A stretch of DNA of 64,000 nucleotides, from the NCBI GenBank assembly GCA_050185195.1, contig JBFWZQ010000003.1, positions 247,221 through 311,220 of the forward strand, given 5' to 3'. The notes beneath the pieces were generated by a model that had not been told where the DNA came from, searched no databases, and saw only the letters and a list, made by a program, of their open reading frames with translations. The stretch is from CADEFQ01 sp050185195 (GTDB taxonomy: Bacteria > Pseudomonadota > Gammaproteobacteria > Steroidobacterales > Steroidobacteraceae). This document shows positions 1 to 8,730 of the stretch, piece after piece. How positions within the stretch are numbered: position 1 is the stretch's first letter; each line of letters begins with the position of its first letter. A program made the translations under genes and the position numbers.

Positions 1-1
1 C

Positions 2-115
2 TTCGTCGACGGCCGCACCTACGACTACGCCGACAAGAGCGTCTCGCCGGGCGACGGCAGCCGACGCATGCTCGTTTCACGCACCATCCAGCTGCGCAAC
101 GCGCGCCAGCTCTGA
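2..115 (+). CDS. pilW: PilW-type minor pilin assembly protein, C-terminal end (partial)
   Basis: Only the last 37 residues lie in the window; the gene begins upstream. The tail ends in RTIQLRNARQL, which resembles the C-terminal TI-x-LRN ending usual in PilW-family type IV pilus minor pilins. It sits 7 bp before a PilX-like gene, the standard order. PilW takes part in assembling the pseudopilin tip complex that primes pilus extension. The identification rests on this short tail and on the pilX-pilY1-pilE genes that follow, so it is mainly contextual. Confidence 0.7.
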   Translation, partial: FVDGRTYDYADKSVSPGDGSRRMLVSRTIQLRNARQL

Positions 116-122
116 GTACGCC

Positions 123-596
123 ATGCAGACATCACATTCCGGCAGGCAGGGACAACGGGGCGCGGCGCTCGTGATCGGGCTGCTGCTGCTCGTGGTCCTC
201 ACATTGCTTGCCATCACCGGGATGAACACGGCCTCGTCCGAGCTGATCATGGCCGGCAACGAGCAGTACCGGCAGAACGCCTTCCAGGCCGCCGAAGCCG
301 GCATCGAGCGCGCGATCAGCCTGCTGCCGACGATCCCGCAGTCGGGCGCCGCGGTCGTCGTGCCGAATGTCGCCGTGCCCGGATCGACCTCGGGCGACAC
401 GTTCACCACCTCGAGCCGCTACATGGGCGACGACCTCAACCTGCCCGGCTTCAGCGCCGGCAAGTTCGTCGGCTTCCACTACCAGGTCGAAAGCACCGGC
501 AGCTCGGCGCGCAACGCGAATGCACGGCACGCACAGGGCGCCTTCGTGATCCAGAGCGCGGGCGGCGCCGGCTCGTTCGGCTCCATCAATCCCTAG
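123..596 (+). CDS. pilX: PilX-like type IV pilus minor pilin
   Basis: 157 residues. The N-terminus has a Gln-Arg-Gly-Ala-Ala-Leu-Val prepilin-like start and one hydrophobic helix at about residues 13-35, followed by AGNEQYRQNAFQAAEAGIE, the conserved PilX N-terminal domain signature. As in other PilX proteins, the Glu5 of major pilins is absent. The product should be a membrane-anchored minor pilin acting with PilW, PilY1 and PilE in a priming complex. The start ATG follows the pilW stop by 7 bp, so the genes are cotranscribed. Confidence 0.88.
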   Translation: MQTSHSGRQGQRGAALVIGLLLLVVLTLLAITGMNTASSELIMAGNEQYRQNAFQAAEAGIERAISLLPTIPQSGAAVVVPNVAVPGSTSGDTFTTSSRYMGDDLNLPGFSAGKFVGFHYQVESTGSSARNANARHAQGAFVIQSAGGAGSFGSINP

Positions 597-616
597 AGAT
601 TCCTGAGGAACGCACC

Positions 617-973
617 ATGAAGCGCACCCCACTGCTTGCCCTGCCGGCGATCCTGGCCCTCGGCCTGCTCGCCGCCCTGCAGCCGGCCGGCGCCGCGGCA
701 CCGAAGCTGCGCAACATCACGATCGCCGTCGAGGCGCTCGCCTCCTCGGTAACGCTGCCCTCGAGCGTCGGCGGCACGCTCGCCATGCCCGTGTGCGCCG
801 CCTGTGCGCCGCGCACGTTCCAGACCACCGAGGCGACGCAGTTCCTGCTGGATGACCAGCCGGCCAGCATCGCGAGCCTGCGTGCCGCCCTGCTCAAGCA
901 CCCGAAGAACATCGTGACGGTGTCCTACGTCGTCGAAACCGGCGTCGTGACCCAGGTCTCCGCCGCGCAGTAA
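617..973 (+). CDS. Small exported protein between pilX and pilY1, unknown function
   Basis: 118 residues with a clear signal peptide (MKR, a hydrophobic stretch, then about Gly-Ala-Ala-Ala near residue 27). The mature part has one Cys-Ala-Ala-Cys motif (VCAACAPRTF) and no domain I recognise. It is 20 bp after pilX and 31 bp before pilY1, preceded by an AGGAA-like ribosome site, so it is part of the pilin operon. The CxxC could form a disulfide in the periplasm. A role in PilY1 or pilin secretion is only a guess from position. Confidence 0.75.
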   Translation: MKRTPLLALPAILALGLLAALQPAGAAAPKLRNITIAVEALASSVTLPSSVGGTLAMPVCAACAPRTFQTTEATQFLLDDQPASIASLRAALLKHPKNIVTVSYVVETGVVTQVSAAQ

Positions 974-1004
974 GCGCGCCGCAACTGCAACCGAGGATCC
1001 CTCC

Positions 1005-4000
1005 ATGTCGACCCTCAAGCACCCGATCAGCAAGACGCTCGGCTTCGCCCTCGCGACGATACTCGTCGCGCTGCCCGCCGCGGCCGACGACACCGAGATC
1101 TACATGAGCAAGGCATCGGCCGGCGCCCAGCCGAACGTGCTGTTCATCATCGATACCTCGGGCAGCATGGACGGCAAGGTCGACACGACGCCGCTCTACG
1201 ACCCGAACACGGTCTATACCGGCAGTTGCGCGGCCGATCGCATCTACTTCAGCACGGACGACGATCCGCCCGATTGCGGCACGAGCCAGTGGTTCCCGGC
1301 CTCGTCGAACCACTGCAACGCCTCGGCCGCCGCCCTGACGAACATCGGCGGCAGCGGCACCTGGCCGGCCTTCGGCAACTCGCGGGAACGTGCCGCACAG
1401 TATCGCCGCAGTGAGTGGCGGGGCATCTCCGGCGGCAACTCGGGCCAGGTCGAGTGCGCGGCCGACAACGGCGTGCACGGCGAGAACGGCACGACCACGA
1501 ACCCCTATCCGCGGGACAACGCGGCGTCGCCCTGGGGCGCCACGTCGCGACTGAGCTGGCGCAGCATCGGCAACCGCTATCGCTTCTACACCGGCAATTA
1601 CCTCAATTACGAGAACGGCACCGGCGGCGCGTCCACCATGACCCGCCTGCAGATCGTGCGCGACGTGGCGATCAACCTCGCCTCGTCCCTGCAGAACGTC
1701 AACCTCGGCCTGATGCGTTACAACACGAACGCGCAGGGCGGCTATGTGCTGCACGCCGTGGAAGACATCGCGACCAGCCGCAACAGCATCATCTCGACGC
1801 TCAATGGCTTCGATCCCGACAGCGGCAGCGGCGGCACGCCGCTCTCCGAAACGCTCTACGAGGCGGCCCACTACCTCACGGGCAAGAAGGTCGTGTACGG
1901 CGACCAGGGCAAGCCCGGCGTCAGCGTCGATGCGTCGCGTACCTCGCCCGGTGGCGGCACCTACAAGTCGCCGATCGCGTACCAGTGCCAGAAGAACTAT
2001 GTCGTCTACCTCACGGACGGCGCGCCGACCGTGGACAGCGATGCTGTCGACGCCATCGGCACGCTGATCGGCAGCTCGTGCAAGGCCGACCCGATCGAGC
2101 CCTACCACGACAACGGCTGGGACGCGGGCAGCGGCGTGTGCATGGACGACCTCGCGAACTGGCTCAACACGGCGGATCTCGCGCCCGGCACCCTGCCCGG
2201 CACGCAGACCGCCTCGACCTACGTCGTCGGCTTCGGCGACGACCTCGCGGGCCAGCCCACCGGCGACACGCCGGGCTACCTCAACGAAATCGCCAAGGCG
2301 GGCGGTACTGAGCGGGCCTACTCGGCCGGCGACGTCCCGACCCTCACCGCGGCACTGCAGACGATCTTCAGCGGCATCCAGGACAGCAGCTCGACGTTCA
2401 TCACGCCGTCGATCTCCGTCAACACCTTCAACCGCGCGCAGACGAGCAGCGACCTGTATTTCTCGCTCTTCAAGGTGTCGCCGGGCGAGCACTGGCCCGG
2501 CAACCTGAAGAAATACCAGTTGAAGGGCACGTCGATCCTCGATGCGCTCGACAAGTCGGCGGTCGACACGAGCGGCTTCTTCGCCAAGGGCACGACCAGC
2601 CTCTGGTCGGGCAGCGCCGACGGCAATGACATCACGCTGGGCGGCGCGGCAAGCAAGCTGCCGGACCCGGCGAGCCGATCGCTCTACACCTCCCTCGCGT
2701 CGGGCAGCCCGCTCAACAACAGCGCGAATGCGTTCAGCACGGCGAACGCCGCGCTCACCGACGCCCTCGTCGGCGCCGGCGCTTCGACCTCGAGCTGCGG
2801 CACCGAATGCCAGAACACGATCAACTGGGCGCGCGGCTTCGACGTGCGCGACGCAAACGGCGACAACAGCACGACAGACGCGGTGCGCTTCATGGGCGAC
2901 CCGCTGCACGGGCGGCCCGCGGTGGTGACTTACGGCGGCGCCCCCGGCGCACCGGACGACAAGGACACCGTGCTCTACTTCCCGACCAACGACGGCTTCC
3001 TGCACGCGATCAACGGCAAGAACGGCGTCGAGCGCTGGGCGTTCATCCCGCAGGAGCTCCTGTCGCGCCTCAATACACTCTACAAGAACAACGCGGTCGC
3101 CCAGCGCGGCTACGGCCTCGATGGCGACATCCAGGTCCTGAAGTTCGACGTCAACCAGGACGGCATCATCGACACGGCGAGCGGTAGCAAGGACAAGGTC
3201 CTGCTGTTCTTCGGCATGCGCGGCGGCGGCGATCGTTACTACGCGCTCGACGTGACGGACCGCGACGACCCGCGGCTGCTGTGGAACATCGGCCCCACGG
3301 AGCTGCCCGGCATCGGCCAGTCCTGGTCCACGCCGGTGATCACCCGCGTCATGGTGGGCACTGGCGGCTCGGCCAACGTCAGCAGCGAGAAGTTCGTGCT
3401 GGTGTTCGGCGGCGGTTATGACACTGGCCAGGAAGTGCAGCCGTACAGCACCGACTCGGTGGGCAACCGCCTCTTCATGGTGGACGCCGAATCGGGTGGG
3501 GTGCTGTGGTATGGCGGCGGACCCGGCACCGCCTCGCCCGGCATCGCCTTCAGCAAGATGACCAACTCGATCCCGGGCCGCATCACGGTGATCGACACCG
3601 ATGGCGACCTCTTCGCCGACCGCATGTACGCGGCGGACATGGGCGGGCGCATCTGGCGCTTCGACATCACGAACGGCCAGCCGGCGGCCACGCTGGTGGC
3701 CGGCGGCGTACTCGCGCAGCTCGGCTCGGGCGACAACGGCACGCAGCCGAATTCGGAGGCGCGCCGCTTCTACAACGCGCCCGACGTCTCGCTGATCCAG
3801 CGCCGTGCCGAGGACCCCTACTACAACATCGCCATCGGCTCCGGCTACCGCGGGCACCCGCTCGATGTCGTGACGACGGACCGTTTCTATGCGATCAGGG
3901 ACAAATCTCCGTATGCGCGCCTGTCGCAGGGGCAGTACGATGCGATCACCCCGGTCGTCGACGGCGACCTGATCGACATCACCGCGAACCCCGCCGGTTC

Positions 4001-4445
4001 GACCGTGGCGCCCTCGAACCCGGGCTGGAAGTTCGTCCTCCCGGACCAGCCGGGCCGGTCGGGCGAAAAGGTGCTGGCGGAATCGACCACCGTGAACAAC
4101 GTGATCCTCTTCACCACCTTCCAGCCGCTGCAGGCGGCCGGCGCCGACCCGTGCTACCCGGCCAACATCAACCGCGCCTACGCGATGACGGTCGATACCG
4201 GCAAGCCCGCGCTCGACTTCAACGACGACGGCGTCCTCGACAACAAGGACCTGTCGGTCGACCTGAGCCAGAGCGGCATCGTCGGCGAAATCAGCGTCGC
4301 GCTGATCCGGCAAGGCAACCAGGACCCCGCCCTGCCGCCGTCCTCGCCGCCGACCGTGTGCATCGCCGGCGTGGAAGTGCTGAAGAAATGCGTCAGCGCC
4401 GGCGGTACCATCCGCACCTTCTGGCAGCGCGACGATGCCAACTGA
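1005..4445 (+). CDS. pilY1: PilY1 type IV pilus tip-associated adhesin
   Basis: 1146 residues. A signal peptide ends near residue 27 (LPAAAD). Next comes a von Willebrand A-like region with a MIDAS motif Asp50-Thr-Ser-Gly-Ser54, then a long middle part. The C-terminal half is the PilY1 beta-propeller (roughly residues 620-1000, LYFPTNDGFLHAINGKNG onward). Three Asp-rich calcium loops are visible: DVNQDGIID at 715-723, DTDGD at 864-868 and DFNDDGVLD at 1071-1079. PilY1 proteins control pilus extension and retraction and adhesion in a calcium-dependent way. The stop overlaps the long open frame of the next gene, but that pilin probably starts 22 bp further on. Confidence 0.93.
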   Translation: MSTLKHPISKTLGFALATILVALPAAADDTEIYMSKASAGAQPNVLFIIDTSGSMDGKVDTTPLYDPNTVYTGSCAADRIYFSTDDDPPDCGTSQWFPASSNHCNASAAALTNIGGSGTWPAFGNSRERAAQYRRSEWRGISGGNSGQVECAADNGVHGENGTTTNPYPRDNAASPWGATSRLSWRSIGNRYRFYTGNYLNYENGTGGASTMTRLQIVRDVAINLASSLQNVNLGLMRYNTNAQGGYVLHAVEDIATSRNSIISTLNGFDPDSGSGGTPLSETLYEAAHYLTGKKVVYGDQGKPGVSVDASRTSPGGGTYKSPIAYQCQKNYVVYLTDGAPTVDSDAVDAIGTLIGSSCKADPIEPYHDNGWDAGSGVCMDDLANWLNTADLAPGTLPGTQTASTYVVGFGDDLAGQPTGDTPGYLNEIAKAGGTERAYSAGDVPTLTAALQTIFSGIQDSSSTFITPSISVNTFNRAQTSSDLYFSLFKVSPGEHWPGNLKKYQLKGTSILDALDKSAVDTSGFFAKGTTSLWSGSADGNDITLGGAASKLPDPASRSLYTSLASGSPLNNSANAFSTANAALTDALVGAGASTSSCGTECQNTINWARGFDVRDANGDNSTTDAVRFMGDPLHGRPAVVTYGGAPGAPDDKDTVLYFPTNDGFLHAINGKNGVERWAFIPQELLSRLNTLYKNNAVAQRGYGLDGDIQVLKFDVNQDGIIDTASGSKDKVLLFFGMRGGGDRYYALDVTDRDDPRLLWNIGPTELPGIGQSWSTPVITRVMVGTGGSANVSSEKFVLVFGGGYDTGQEVQPYSTDSVGNRLFMVDAESGGVLWYGGGPGTASPGIAFSKMTNSIPGRITVIDTDGDLFADRMYAADMGGRIWRFDITNGQPAATLVAGGVLAQLGSGDNGTQPNSEARRFYNAPDVSLIQRRAEDPYYNIAIGSGYRGHPLDVVTTDRFYAIRDKSPYARLSQGQYDAITPVVDGDLIDITANPAGSTVAPSNPGWKFVLPDQPGRSGEKVLAESTTVNNVILFTTFQPLQAAGADPCYPANINRAYAMTVDTGKPALDFNDDGVLDNKDLSVDLSQSGIVGEISVALIRQGNQDPALPPSSPPTVCIAGVEVLKKCVSAGGTIRTFWQRDDAN

Positions 4446-4467
4446 TCACCACAGGAGCCTGAACGCC

Positions 4468-4896
4468 ATGCGAGCCACGCAACGCGGTGTCACGCTGATC
4501 GAGTTGATGACGGTGATCGTGGTGATCGCGATCCTCGCTTCCATCGCCGTGCCGAGCTACCGCAACTACCTGTTGCGCGCACAGCGTTCCGAGGCGACCA
4601 CGGCGCTGCTGAACCTGCAGGCGGCGCAGGAGAAGTTCTACCTGCAGAACAATGCCTACACCGACCAGGTCGCCGCGGATCCGCCCGCCGGCCTCGGCCT
4701 CGCCGCCACGACCGAACGCGGGTTCTACGACATCGCGGTGGATCTTGCCGCCGACGAACAGTCCTACACGGCCAACGCCACCCCGGTCGCCGGCGCCGGC
4801 CAGTCCGACGACAGCCGCTGCACCGGCTTTTCGGTGACCGACACCGGAGTGCGCAATTCGACCGGCCCCGGCGGCAAGGACTACTGCTGGCGCTGA
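4468..4896 (+). CDS. pilE: PilE-like type IV pilin
   Basis: 142 residues from the ATG at 4468, preceded by AGGAG at about 4452. An in-frame ATG at 4435 exists but lies inside pilY1 and would put extra residues before the prepilin leader. The N-terminus is a short leader ending in Arg-Gly7, then Val8-Thr-Leu-Ile-Glu12 and a hydrophobic helix, so Glu12 is the conserved Glu5 of the mature pilin. Two late cysteines (SRCTGF and DYCWR) form the usual C-terminal disulfide loop. It closes the minor pilin operon. Whether it is a minor or major subunit cannot be told from sequence alone. Confidence 0.9.
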   Translation: MRATQRGVTLIELMTVIVVIAILASIAVPSYRNYLLRAQRSEATTALLNLQAAQEKFYLQNNAYTDQVAADPPAGLGLAATTERGFYDIAVDLAADEQSYTANATPVAGAGQSDDSRCTGFSVTDTGVRNSTGPGGKDYCWR

Positions 4897-4917
4897 GGCG
4901 CGCGCTGCGCGCGCGGC

Positions 4918-4945
4918 GGGCTGCGGGCTGCGGGCTGCGGGCTGC
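4918..4945. repeat. Four tandem copies of a 7-bp unit
   Basis: GGGCTGC is repeated four times exactly, followed by a partial fifth unit. It lies directly after a GC-only inverted repeat (about 4898-4914) that follows the pilE stop and may act as a terminator hairpin. A TAGAAT box (4957-4962) follows and could be the -10 element for the next gene. Units of 7 bp can change copy number by slippage and so alter promoter spacing. Confidence 0.7.
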
Positions 4946-4968
4946 GGGCCGGACGCTAGAATGGGGCA

Positions 4969-5937
4969 ATGTGGTTCGCCCTGATCCTATGCCTGCTCCC
5001 GACCGCGTTGTTCGCGGGCGGCGACCTCAAGCTCGCCACCTGGAACCTCGAGTGGCTCTTGTCGCCCGAAGCACTGCAGGACCTGCGAGGCAGCTGCACA
5101 CCCGAGGGCGCGCGCCCAAGGCCGAACACGCGCTCGATTCCCTGTGACGTGGCCGCCAAGCTCGACCGCGGGCGCACCGATTTCGAGGCGCTGGCGCGAT
5201 ACGCACGCCGCCTCGACGCCGACGTCGTCGCACTGCAGGAGGTCGACGGCGAGGGCGCCGCGCGACTCGTGTTCCCGGGCTACCGGTTCTGCTTCACCGG
5301 GCGACGCCATGTGCAGAACACCGGCTTTGCGATCCGCCGTGGCATCCCGTTCCGTTGCGGCCGCGACCTCACTTCCCTGTCGCTCGGCGGCTCGGTGCGC
5401 CGCGGCGCCGAACTGGTGCTCTACCCGGGTGAAAGCCGCGAATTCCGCCTGCTCTCCGTGCACCTGAAATCGGGCTGCGGCAGCCGCCTGCTGAACGACC
5501 GGCGCAAGGACTGCGCGGCGCTCGACCGGCAGGTCGACTTCCTCGAGGCCTGGATCGATTCCGAAGCCGCCGCACGCCGGCCGTTTGCGATCCTCGGCGA
5601 TTTCAACCGCAATCTCCTGCGCGACACCGGCACTGCGCGCGACGCCTCGGGCACGCGCCTGCGGCTCTGGCCCGAGATCGACGACGGCGACCCGCCCGAG
5701 GCCGATCTCACGAACACCGCGGCGGGCGAACGCTTCGCCAACTGCTCGATGAAACAGGTATTTCGCGGCTACATCGACTACATCGTGCTGTCGCGATCGC
5801 TGTCGGACCGCCTCGTCCCGGGATCATTCACCCGCGTCGTGTACGACACGCAGGATGCCGTCCGCCGCAAGCTCTCCGACCATTGCCCGGTCTCCATCCG
5901 GCTGCGGGTGCCGATCGCGCCAAAGAAGCTCGATTAA
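4969..5937 (+). CDS. Exported endonuclease/exonuclease/phosphatase family protein
   Basis: 322 residues with a signal peptide (MWFALILCLLPTALFAGG). The motifs of the EEP fold are in order: LATWNLEW near the mature N-terminus, VVALQEVDG, LLSVHLKSGC, AILGDFNRN, YIDYIVLSR and a terminal LSDHCPV. These supply the metal-binding Asn/Glu and the catalytic Asp/His. The family includes DNase I-like nucleases and phosphodiesterases, so the product may degrade extracellular or periplasmic DNA, but the substrate is not shown. Paired cysteines suggest disulfides. It stands alone after the pilin operon and probably has its own promoter (TAGAAT at 4957, only 6 bp before the ATG). Confidence 0.85.
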   Translation: MWFALILCLLPTALFAGGDLKLATWNLEWLLSPEALQDLRGSCTPEGARPRPNTRSIPCDVAAKLDRGRTDFEALARYARRLDADVVALQEVDGEGAARLVFPGYRFCFTGRRHVQNTGFAIRRGIPFRCGRDLTSLSLGGSVRRGAELVLYPGESREFRLLSVHLKSGCGSRLLNDRRKDCAALDRQVDFLEAWIDSEAAARRPFAILGDFNRNLLRDTGTARDASGTRLRLWPEIDDGDPPEADLTNTAAGERFANCSMKQVFRGYIDYIVLSRSLSDRLVPGSFTRVVYDTQDAVRRKLSDHCPVSIRLRVPIAPKKLD

Positions 5938-5949
5938 GTTCACTTCCAT

Positions 5950-5977
5950 TTGGCAAACTCCGGTCGGCAGGCATAAT
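5950..5977 (+). promoter_or_regulatory. Sigma70-like promoter of the PilZ gene
   Basis: TTGGCA (5950-5955), a 16-bp spacer, then CATAAT (5972-5977). The predicted transcript start would be only a few bases before the ATG at 5991, giving a very short leader. Confidence 0.55.
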
Positions 5978-5990
5978 CGGCGCAGGGGCC

Positions 5991-6299
5991 ATGAAGCACA
6001 TCAGCGAAGAAGAGCGTATCGAGTTGGAACGCCGCCTGCATACGCGTCACCGGGCGCGCACGACCGTGTACATCACTGTTCCCGGCGGCCGCAAACGGCT
6101 CTGCCGGGCCATCAACCTGTCGGCCACGGGCGTGTTCATCGAGACGACCAATCTCGGCCTGCGCAAGGGCCAGCAGGTCAGCCTCGCCTTCGCGATCAAC
6201 CTCGGCAGCGTGACGAAACTGCATCGGCGCACCGCGACCGTGGCGCACGTGTCGCGCGGCGGCACCGGCCTCATGATGGACGCCTACGCCGCGCGCTGA
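5991..6299 (+). CDS. PilZ-domain c-di-GMP binding protein
   Basis: 102 residues, essentially one PilZ domain. The two ligand motifs are present: R19-H-R-A-R23 (RxxxR) and N42-L-S-A-T-G47, an Asn variant of D/NxSxxG. Such stand-alone PilZ proteins bind cyclic di-GMP and pass the signal to pili, flagella or polysaccharide machinery. The longer open frame from 5883 overlaps the nuclease gene, and a good promoter lies just before 5991, so the later ATG is chosen. A GGDEF-EAL protein that could set c-di-GMP levels is encoded at 26-28 kb. Confidence 0.9.
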   Translation: MKHISEEERIELERRLHTRHRARTTVYITVPGGRKRLCRAINLSATGVFIETTNLGLRKGQQVSLAFAINLGSVTKLHRRTATVAHVSRGGTGLMMDAYAAR

Positions 6300-6323
6300 G
6301 CGCGGCCGCACGGTTCCGAATCG

Positions 6324-7118
6324 ATGGAAATCAGCGCACTGGCCGCGCTCGTGCTCGGCATCGTCGAAGGACTGACCGAGTTCCTGCCGGTCTCCAGCAC
6401 GGGACACCTGATCCTCGCGTCGAGCGCCCTCGGGCTCACGGGCCCGAAAGTGCTCGCGTTCGAGATCATCATCCAGGGTGCCGCGATCCTCGCGGTCTGC
6501 TGGGAATACCGCCAGTTGCTGTGGCGCACGACGGTCTCGCTCACGAGCGATGCGGGCGCGCAACGCTTCGCGCTGAACGTGTTCCTCGGCTTCCTGCCGC
6601 TCGCCCTGCTCGGGCTCGCCTTCCAGGACACGATCGAGGAGAAGCTCTTTCGCCCCGTGCCGGTCGCGATTGCGCTGGTGATCGGCGGCATCGCGATCCT
6701 GGTCGTCGACCGGCGCGCCACGCGGGCGACCCTCGATGCCGTCGACGCCGTACCGCTGCGCTCGGCGATCCTGCTCGGCCTGTGGCAGGCGCTGGCGCTG
6801 ATCCCCGGCACCTCCCGCGCGGGCGCCACGATCATCGGCGGCGTCGCGCTCGGCATGTCCCGGCGCCTCGCCACCGAGTACTCGTTCTTCCTCGCGATCC
6901 CGACCCTGATCGGCGCGACCCTCTACAAGCTCTACGAGGGCCGCGACCTGTTCGTCGCCGCCGACGCGCTGCCCTTTGCGATCGGCGCCGTCGTGGCTTT
7001 CGTCACCGCGCTGCTGGCGGTACGCGGCTTCATCCGCTTCATCAGCACCCACAGCTTCGCCGCCTTTGCCTGGTACCGCATCCTCTTCGGGCTCCTGGTG
7101 CTCTTCGTCGCCTGGTAG
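6324..7118 (+). CDS. uppP: Undecaprenyl-diphosphatase UppP (BacA)
   Basis: 264 residues of largely hydrophobic sequence, the usual length for the family. Both signature motifs are intact: E15-G-L-T-E19-F-L-P-V-S-S-T-G-H28 and P161-G-T-S-R165-A-G. The enzyme sits in the inner membrane and removes a phosphate from undecaprenyl diphosphate, recycling the lipid carrier for peptidoglycan and other envelope polymers, and confers bacitracin tolerance. It starts 24 bp after the PilZ gene and may be cotranscribed with it. Confidence 0.96.
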   Translation: MEISALAALVLGIVEGLTEFLPVSSTGHLILASSALGLTGPKVLAFEIIIQGAAILAVCWEYRQLLWRTTVSLTSDAGAQRFALNVFLGFLPLALLGLAFQDTIEEKLFRPVPVAIALVIGGIAILVVDRRATRATLDAVDAVPLRSAILLGLWQALALIPGTSRAGATIIGGVALGMSRRLATEYSFFLAIPTLIGATLYKLYEGRDLFVAADALPFAIGAVVAFVTALLAVRGFIRFISTHSFAAFAWYRILFGLLVLFVAW

Positions 7119-7168
7119 GCGTAGCATGGCGCACCCGCCCTGAGCGGCGGCCCCAAGTGAGGTCTGCC

Positions 7169-8647
7169 ATGCGAAGAAGGATTTTCCTCGGCAGCGGCGT
7201 TGCCGCCCTGTCCCTCGCCGCGCTCCCGCTGCGCCGCCTGTACGCGGCCCAGGACCTGCCCGCGGTATCGCGCACGGGCAAGGCGATCACGCTGCCCGCC
7301 GCCGACCTGGCGGACCTGCGAGCCCGGCTGCGGGGCGGACTGCTGCTCGCGAGCGACGCGGGCTACGATGCCGCCCGCCGGATCTGGAACGGCGCCTTCG
7401 ATCGCCGGCCGGCGCTGATCGCGCACTGCGCAGGCGCAGCCGACGTGATGCGCGCCGTCGAGTTCGCGCGGGCCCACGACCTGCTCGTCTCGGTGCGCGG
7501 CGGCGGGCACAGCATCTCCGGGCAGTCGGTCTGCGAAGGCGGGCTGATGATCAGCCTCGCCGCCATGCGCGGCATCCGCATCGACCCCGAGGCACGCATC
7601 GCGCGTGTCGAACCCGGCGTGCTGCTCGGGGAGTTCGACCGCGAGGCACAGGCCTTCGGGCTCGTCACCCCGGCGGGCACGGTATCGCACACCGGCGTCG
7701 CGGGCCTCACGCTCGGCGGCGGCTTCGGCCGGCTCGCCCGCAAGTTCGGGCTCGCCTGCGACAACCTGCTGTCCGCCGACCTCGTCGCGGCCGACGGCCG
7801 CCTGGTGCGCGCGAGCGCCGACGAGAACGCCGATCTCTTCTGGGCCCTGCGCGGCGGCGGCGGCAACTTCGGCGTCGTCACCTCGTTCGAGTTCCGCCTG
7901 CATCCCTCGCCGCCCATCCTGCTCGGCGGGCCGGCCATCTTCCCGCTCGCGCAGGCGCGCGACGTGCTGCGCGCCTATGCGGACTTCGCCGGCGACGCCA
8001 CCGACGACATGTACGCCGACGCGGCGCTCACGACCTTGCCGGACGGACAGAAAGTGGTCGTCATCGACACCTGCTACGCAGGCGCGATCGACGCGGGCGA
8101 GAAGGCGGTCGCGCCGATCCGCAAGTTCGGCAAGCCCATGGTCGATGCGATCGCACCCACGCCCTACGTCACCCTGCAGACGAGTTCGGACAAGCTGCTT
8201 GCCGTCGGTCGCCACTACTACCTCAAGGCGGGCTTCCTCCGGACCCTCGATGCGTCGCTCGGCGACAGCCTGGTCGAAGAGTTCGCGACCCTGCCGCCCG
8301 CGGTCATGGTGATTTTCGCCGACGCGGGCGGCGCGATCAGCCGCGTCGACCCCACCGCCACCGCTTTCTGGCACCGACCGGCGCGCTGGAACATCGTGAC
8401 GGCAACGGTGTGGGACAACCCCGCCGATACCGAGGCGAACATGGCGGCGGGGCGCCGCGCGTACGCGATCGCCGAGCCCCACGTGAAGGGCTTCTACGTC
8501 AACGACGTGAACCTCACCGAACAGAGCCAGGCGAAGATCGACGGCAACTACGGCGGCAACCTCGCGCGGCTCGAGAAAGTGAAGGCGCAGTACGACCCGT
8601 CGAACCTGTTCCACCTGAATGCCAACGTGAAGCCCGCGCAGGCCTGA
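7169..8647 (+). CDS. Exported FAD-linked oxidase, BBE family
   Basis: 492 residues from the ATG at 7169; the same frame is open far upstream but has no coding sense there. The N-terminus MRRRIFLGSG is a twin-arginine type signal, fitting export of a folded flavoprotein. The FAD-binding PP-loop RGGGHSISGQ has His114, the residue that usually carries covalent FAD, and GLACDNL follows near 197. The C-terminus YDPSNLFHLNANVKP is the berberine bridge enzyme-like tail. Relatives oxidise sugars, alkaloids or aromatic alcohols with oxygen; the substrate is not predictable here. A GC-rich hairpin follows the stop. Confidence 0.9.
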   Translation: MRRRIFLGSGVAALSLAALPLRRLYAAQDLPAVSRTGKAITLPAADLADLRARLRGGLLLASDAGYDAARRIWNGAFDRRPALIAHCAGAADVMRAVEFARAHDLLVSVRGGGHSISGQSVCEGGLMISLAAMRGIRIDPEARIARVEPGVLLGEFDREAQAFGLVTPAGTVSHTGVAGLTLGGGFGRLARKFGLACDNLLSADLVAADGRLVRASADENADLFWALRGGGGNFGVVTSFEFRLHPSPPILLGGPAIFPLAQARDVLRAYADFAGDATDDMYADAALTTLPDGQKVVVIDTCYAGAIDAGEKAVAPIRKFGKPMVDAIAPTPYVTLQTSSDKLLAVGRHYYLKAGFLRTLDASLGDSLVEEFATLPPAVMVIFADAGGAISRVDPTATAFWHRPARWNIVTATVWDNPADTEANMAAGRRAYAIAEPHVKGFYVNDVNLTEQSQAKIDGNYGGNLARLEKVKAQYDPSNLFHLNANVKPAQA

Positions 8648-8657
8648 GGGACCGGCC

Positions 8658-8682
8658 GGCCGCCCGCACGGGCGGCCGCTTT
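8658..8682 (+). terminator. Hairpin terminator after the FAD oxidase
   Basis: A 9-bp perfect stem (8658-8666 with 8669-8677, GGCCGCCCG against CGGGCGGCC), then a short T-rich stretch (CTTTA). The T tail is weak, so termination may be partial. Confidence 0.55.
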
Positions 8683-8693
8683 ACTTCCCGATG

Positions 8694-8707
8694 GTTTCAT
8701 TTGAAAC
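8694..8707. promoter_or_regulatory. Perfect palindrome upstream of hmgA, likely operator
   Basis: GTTTCA-TT-TGAAAC, two perfect 6-bp arms, sits 23 bp before the hmgA start in the only AT-rich patch of the intergenic region. Homogentisate dioxygenase genes are usually controlled by a repressor released by homogentisate. No regulator gene lies beside hmgA, so the protein that binds here would be encoded elsewhere. Confidence 0.55.
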
Positions 8708-8730
8708 TAAATGGCCATGCGGGAAGCACG

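Noticed and set aside
894..4313. 1139-residue minus-strand open frame opposite pilY1
   Set aside because: Arg/Val/Ala-rich antisense shadow of GC-rich pilY1 with no domain sense; pilY1 is unmistakable on the plus strand.
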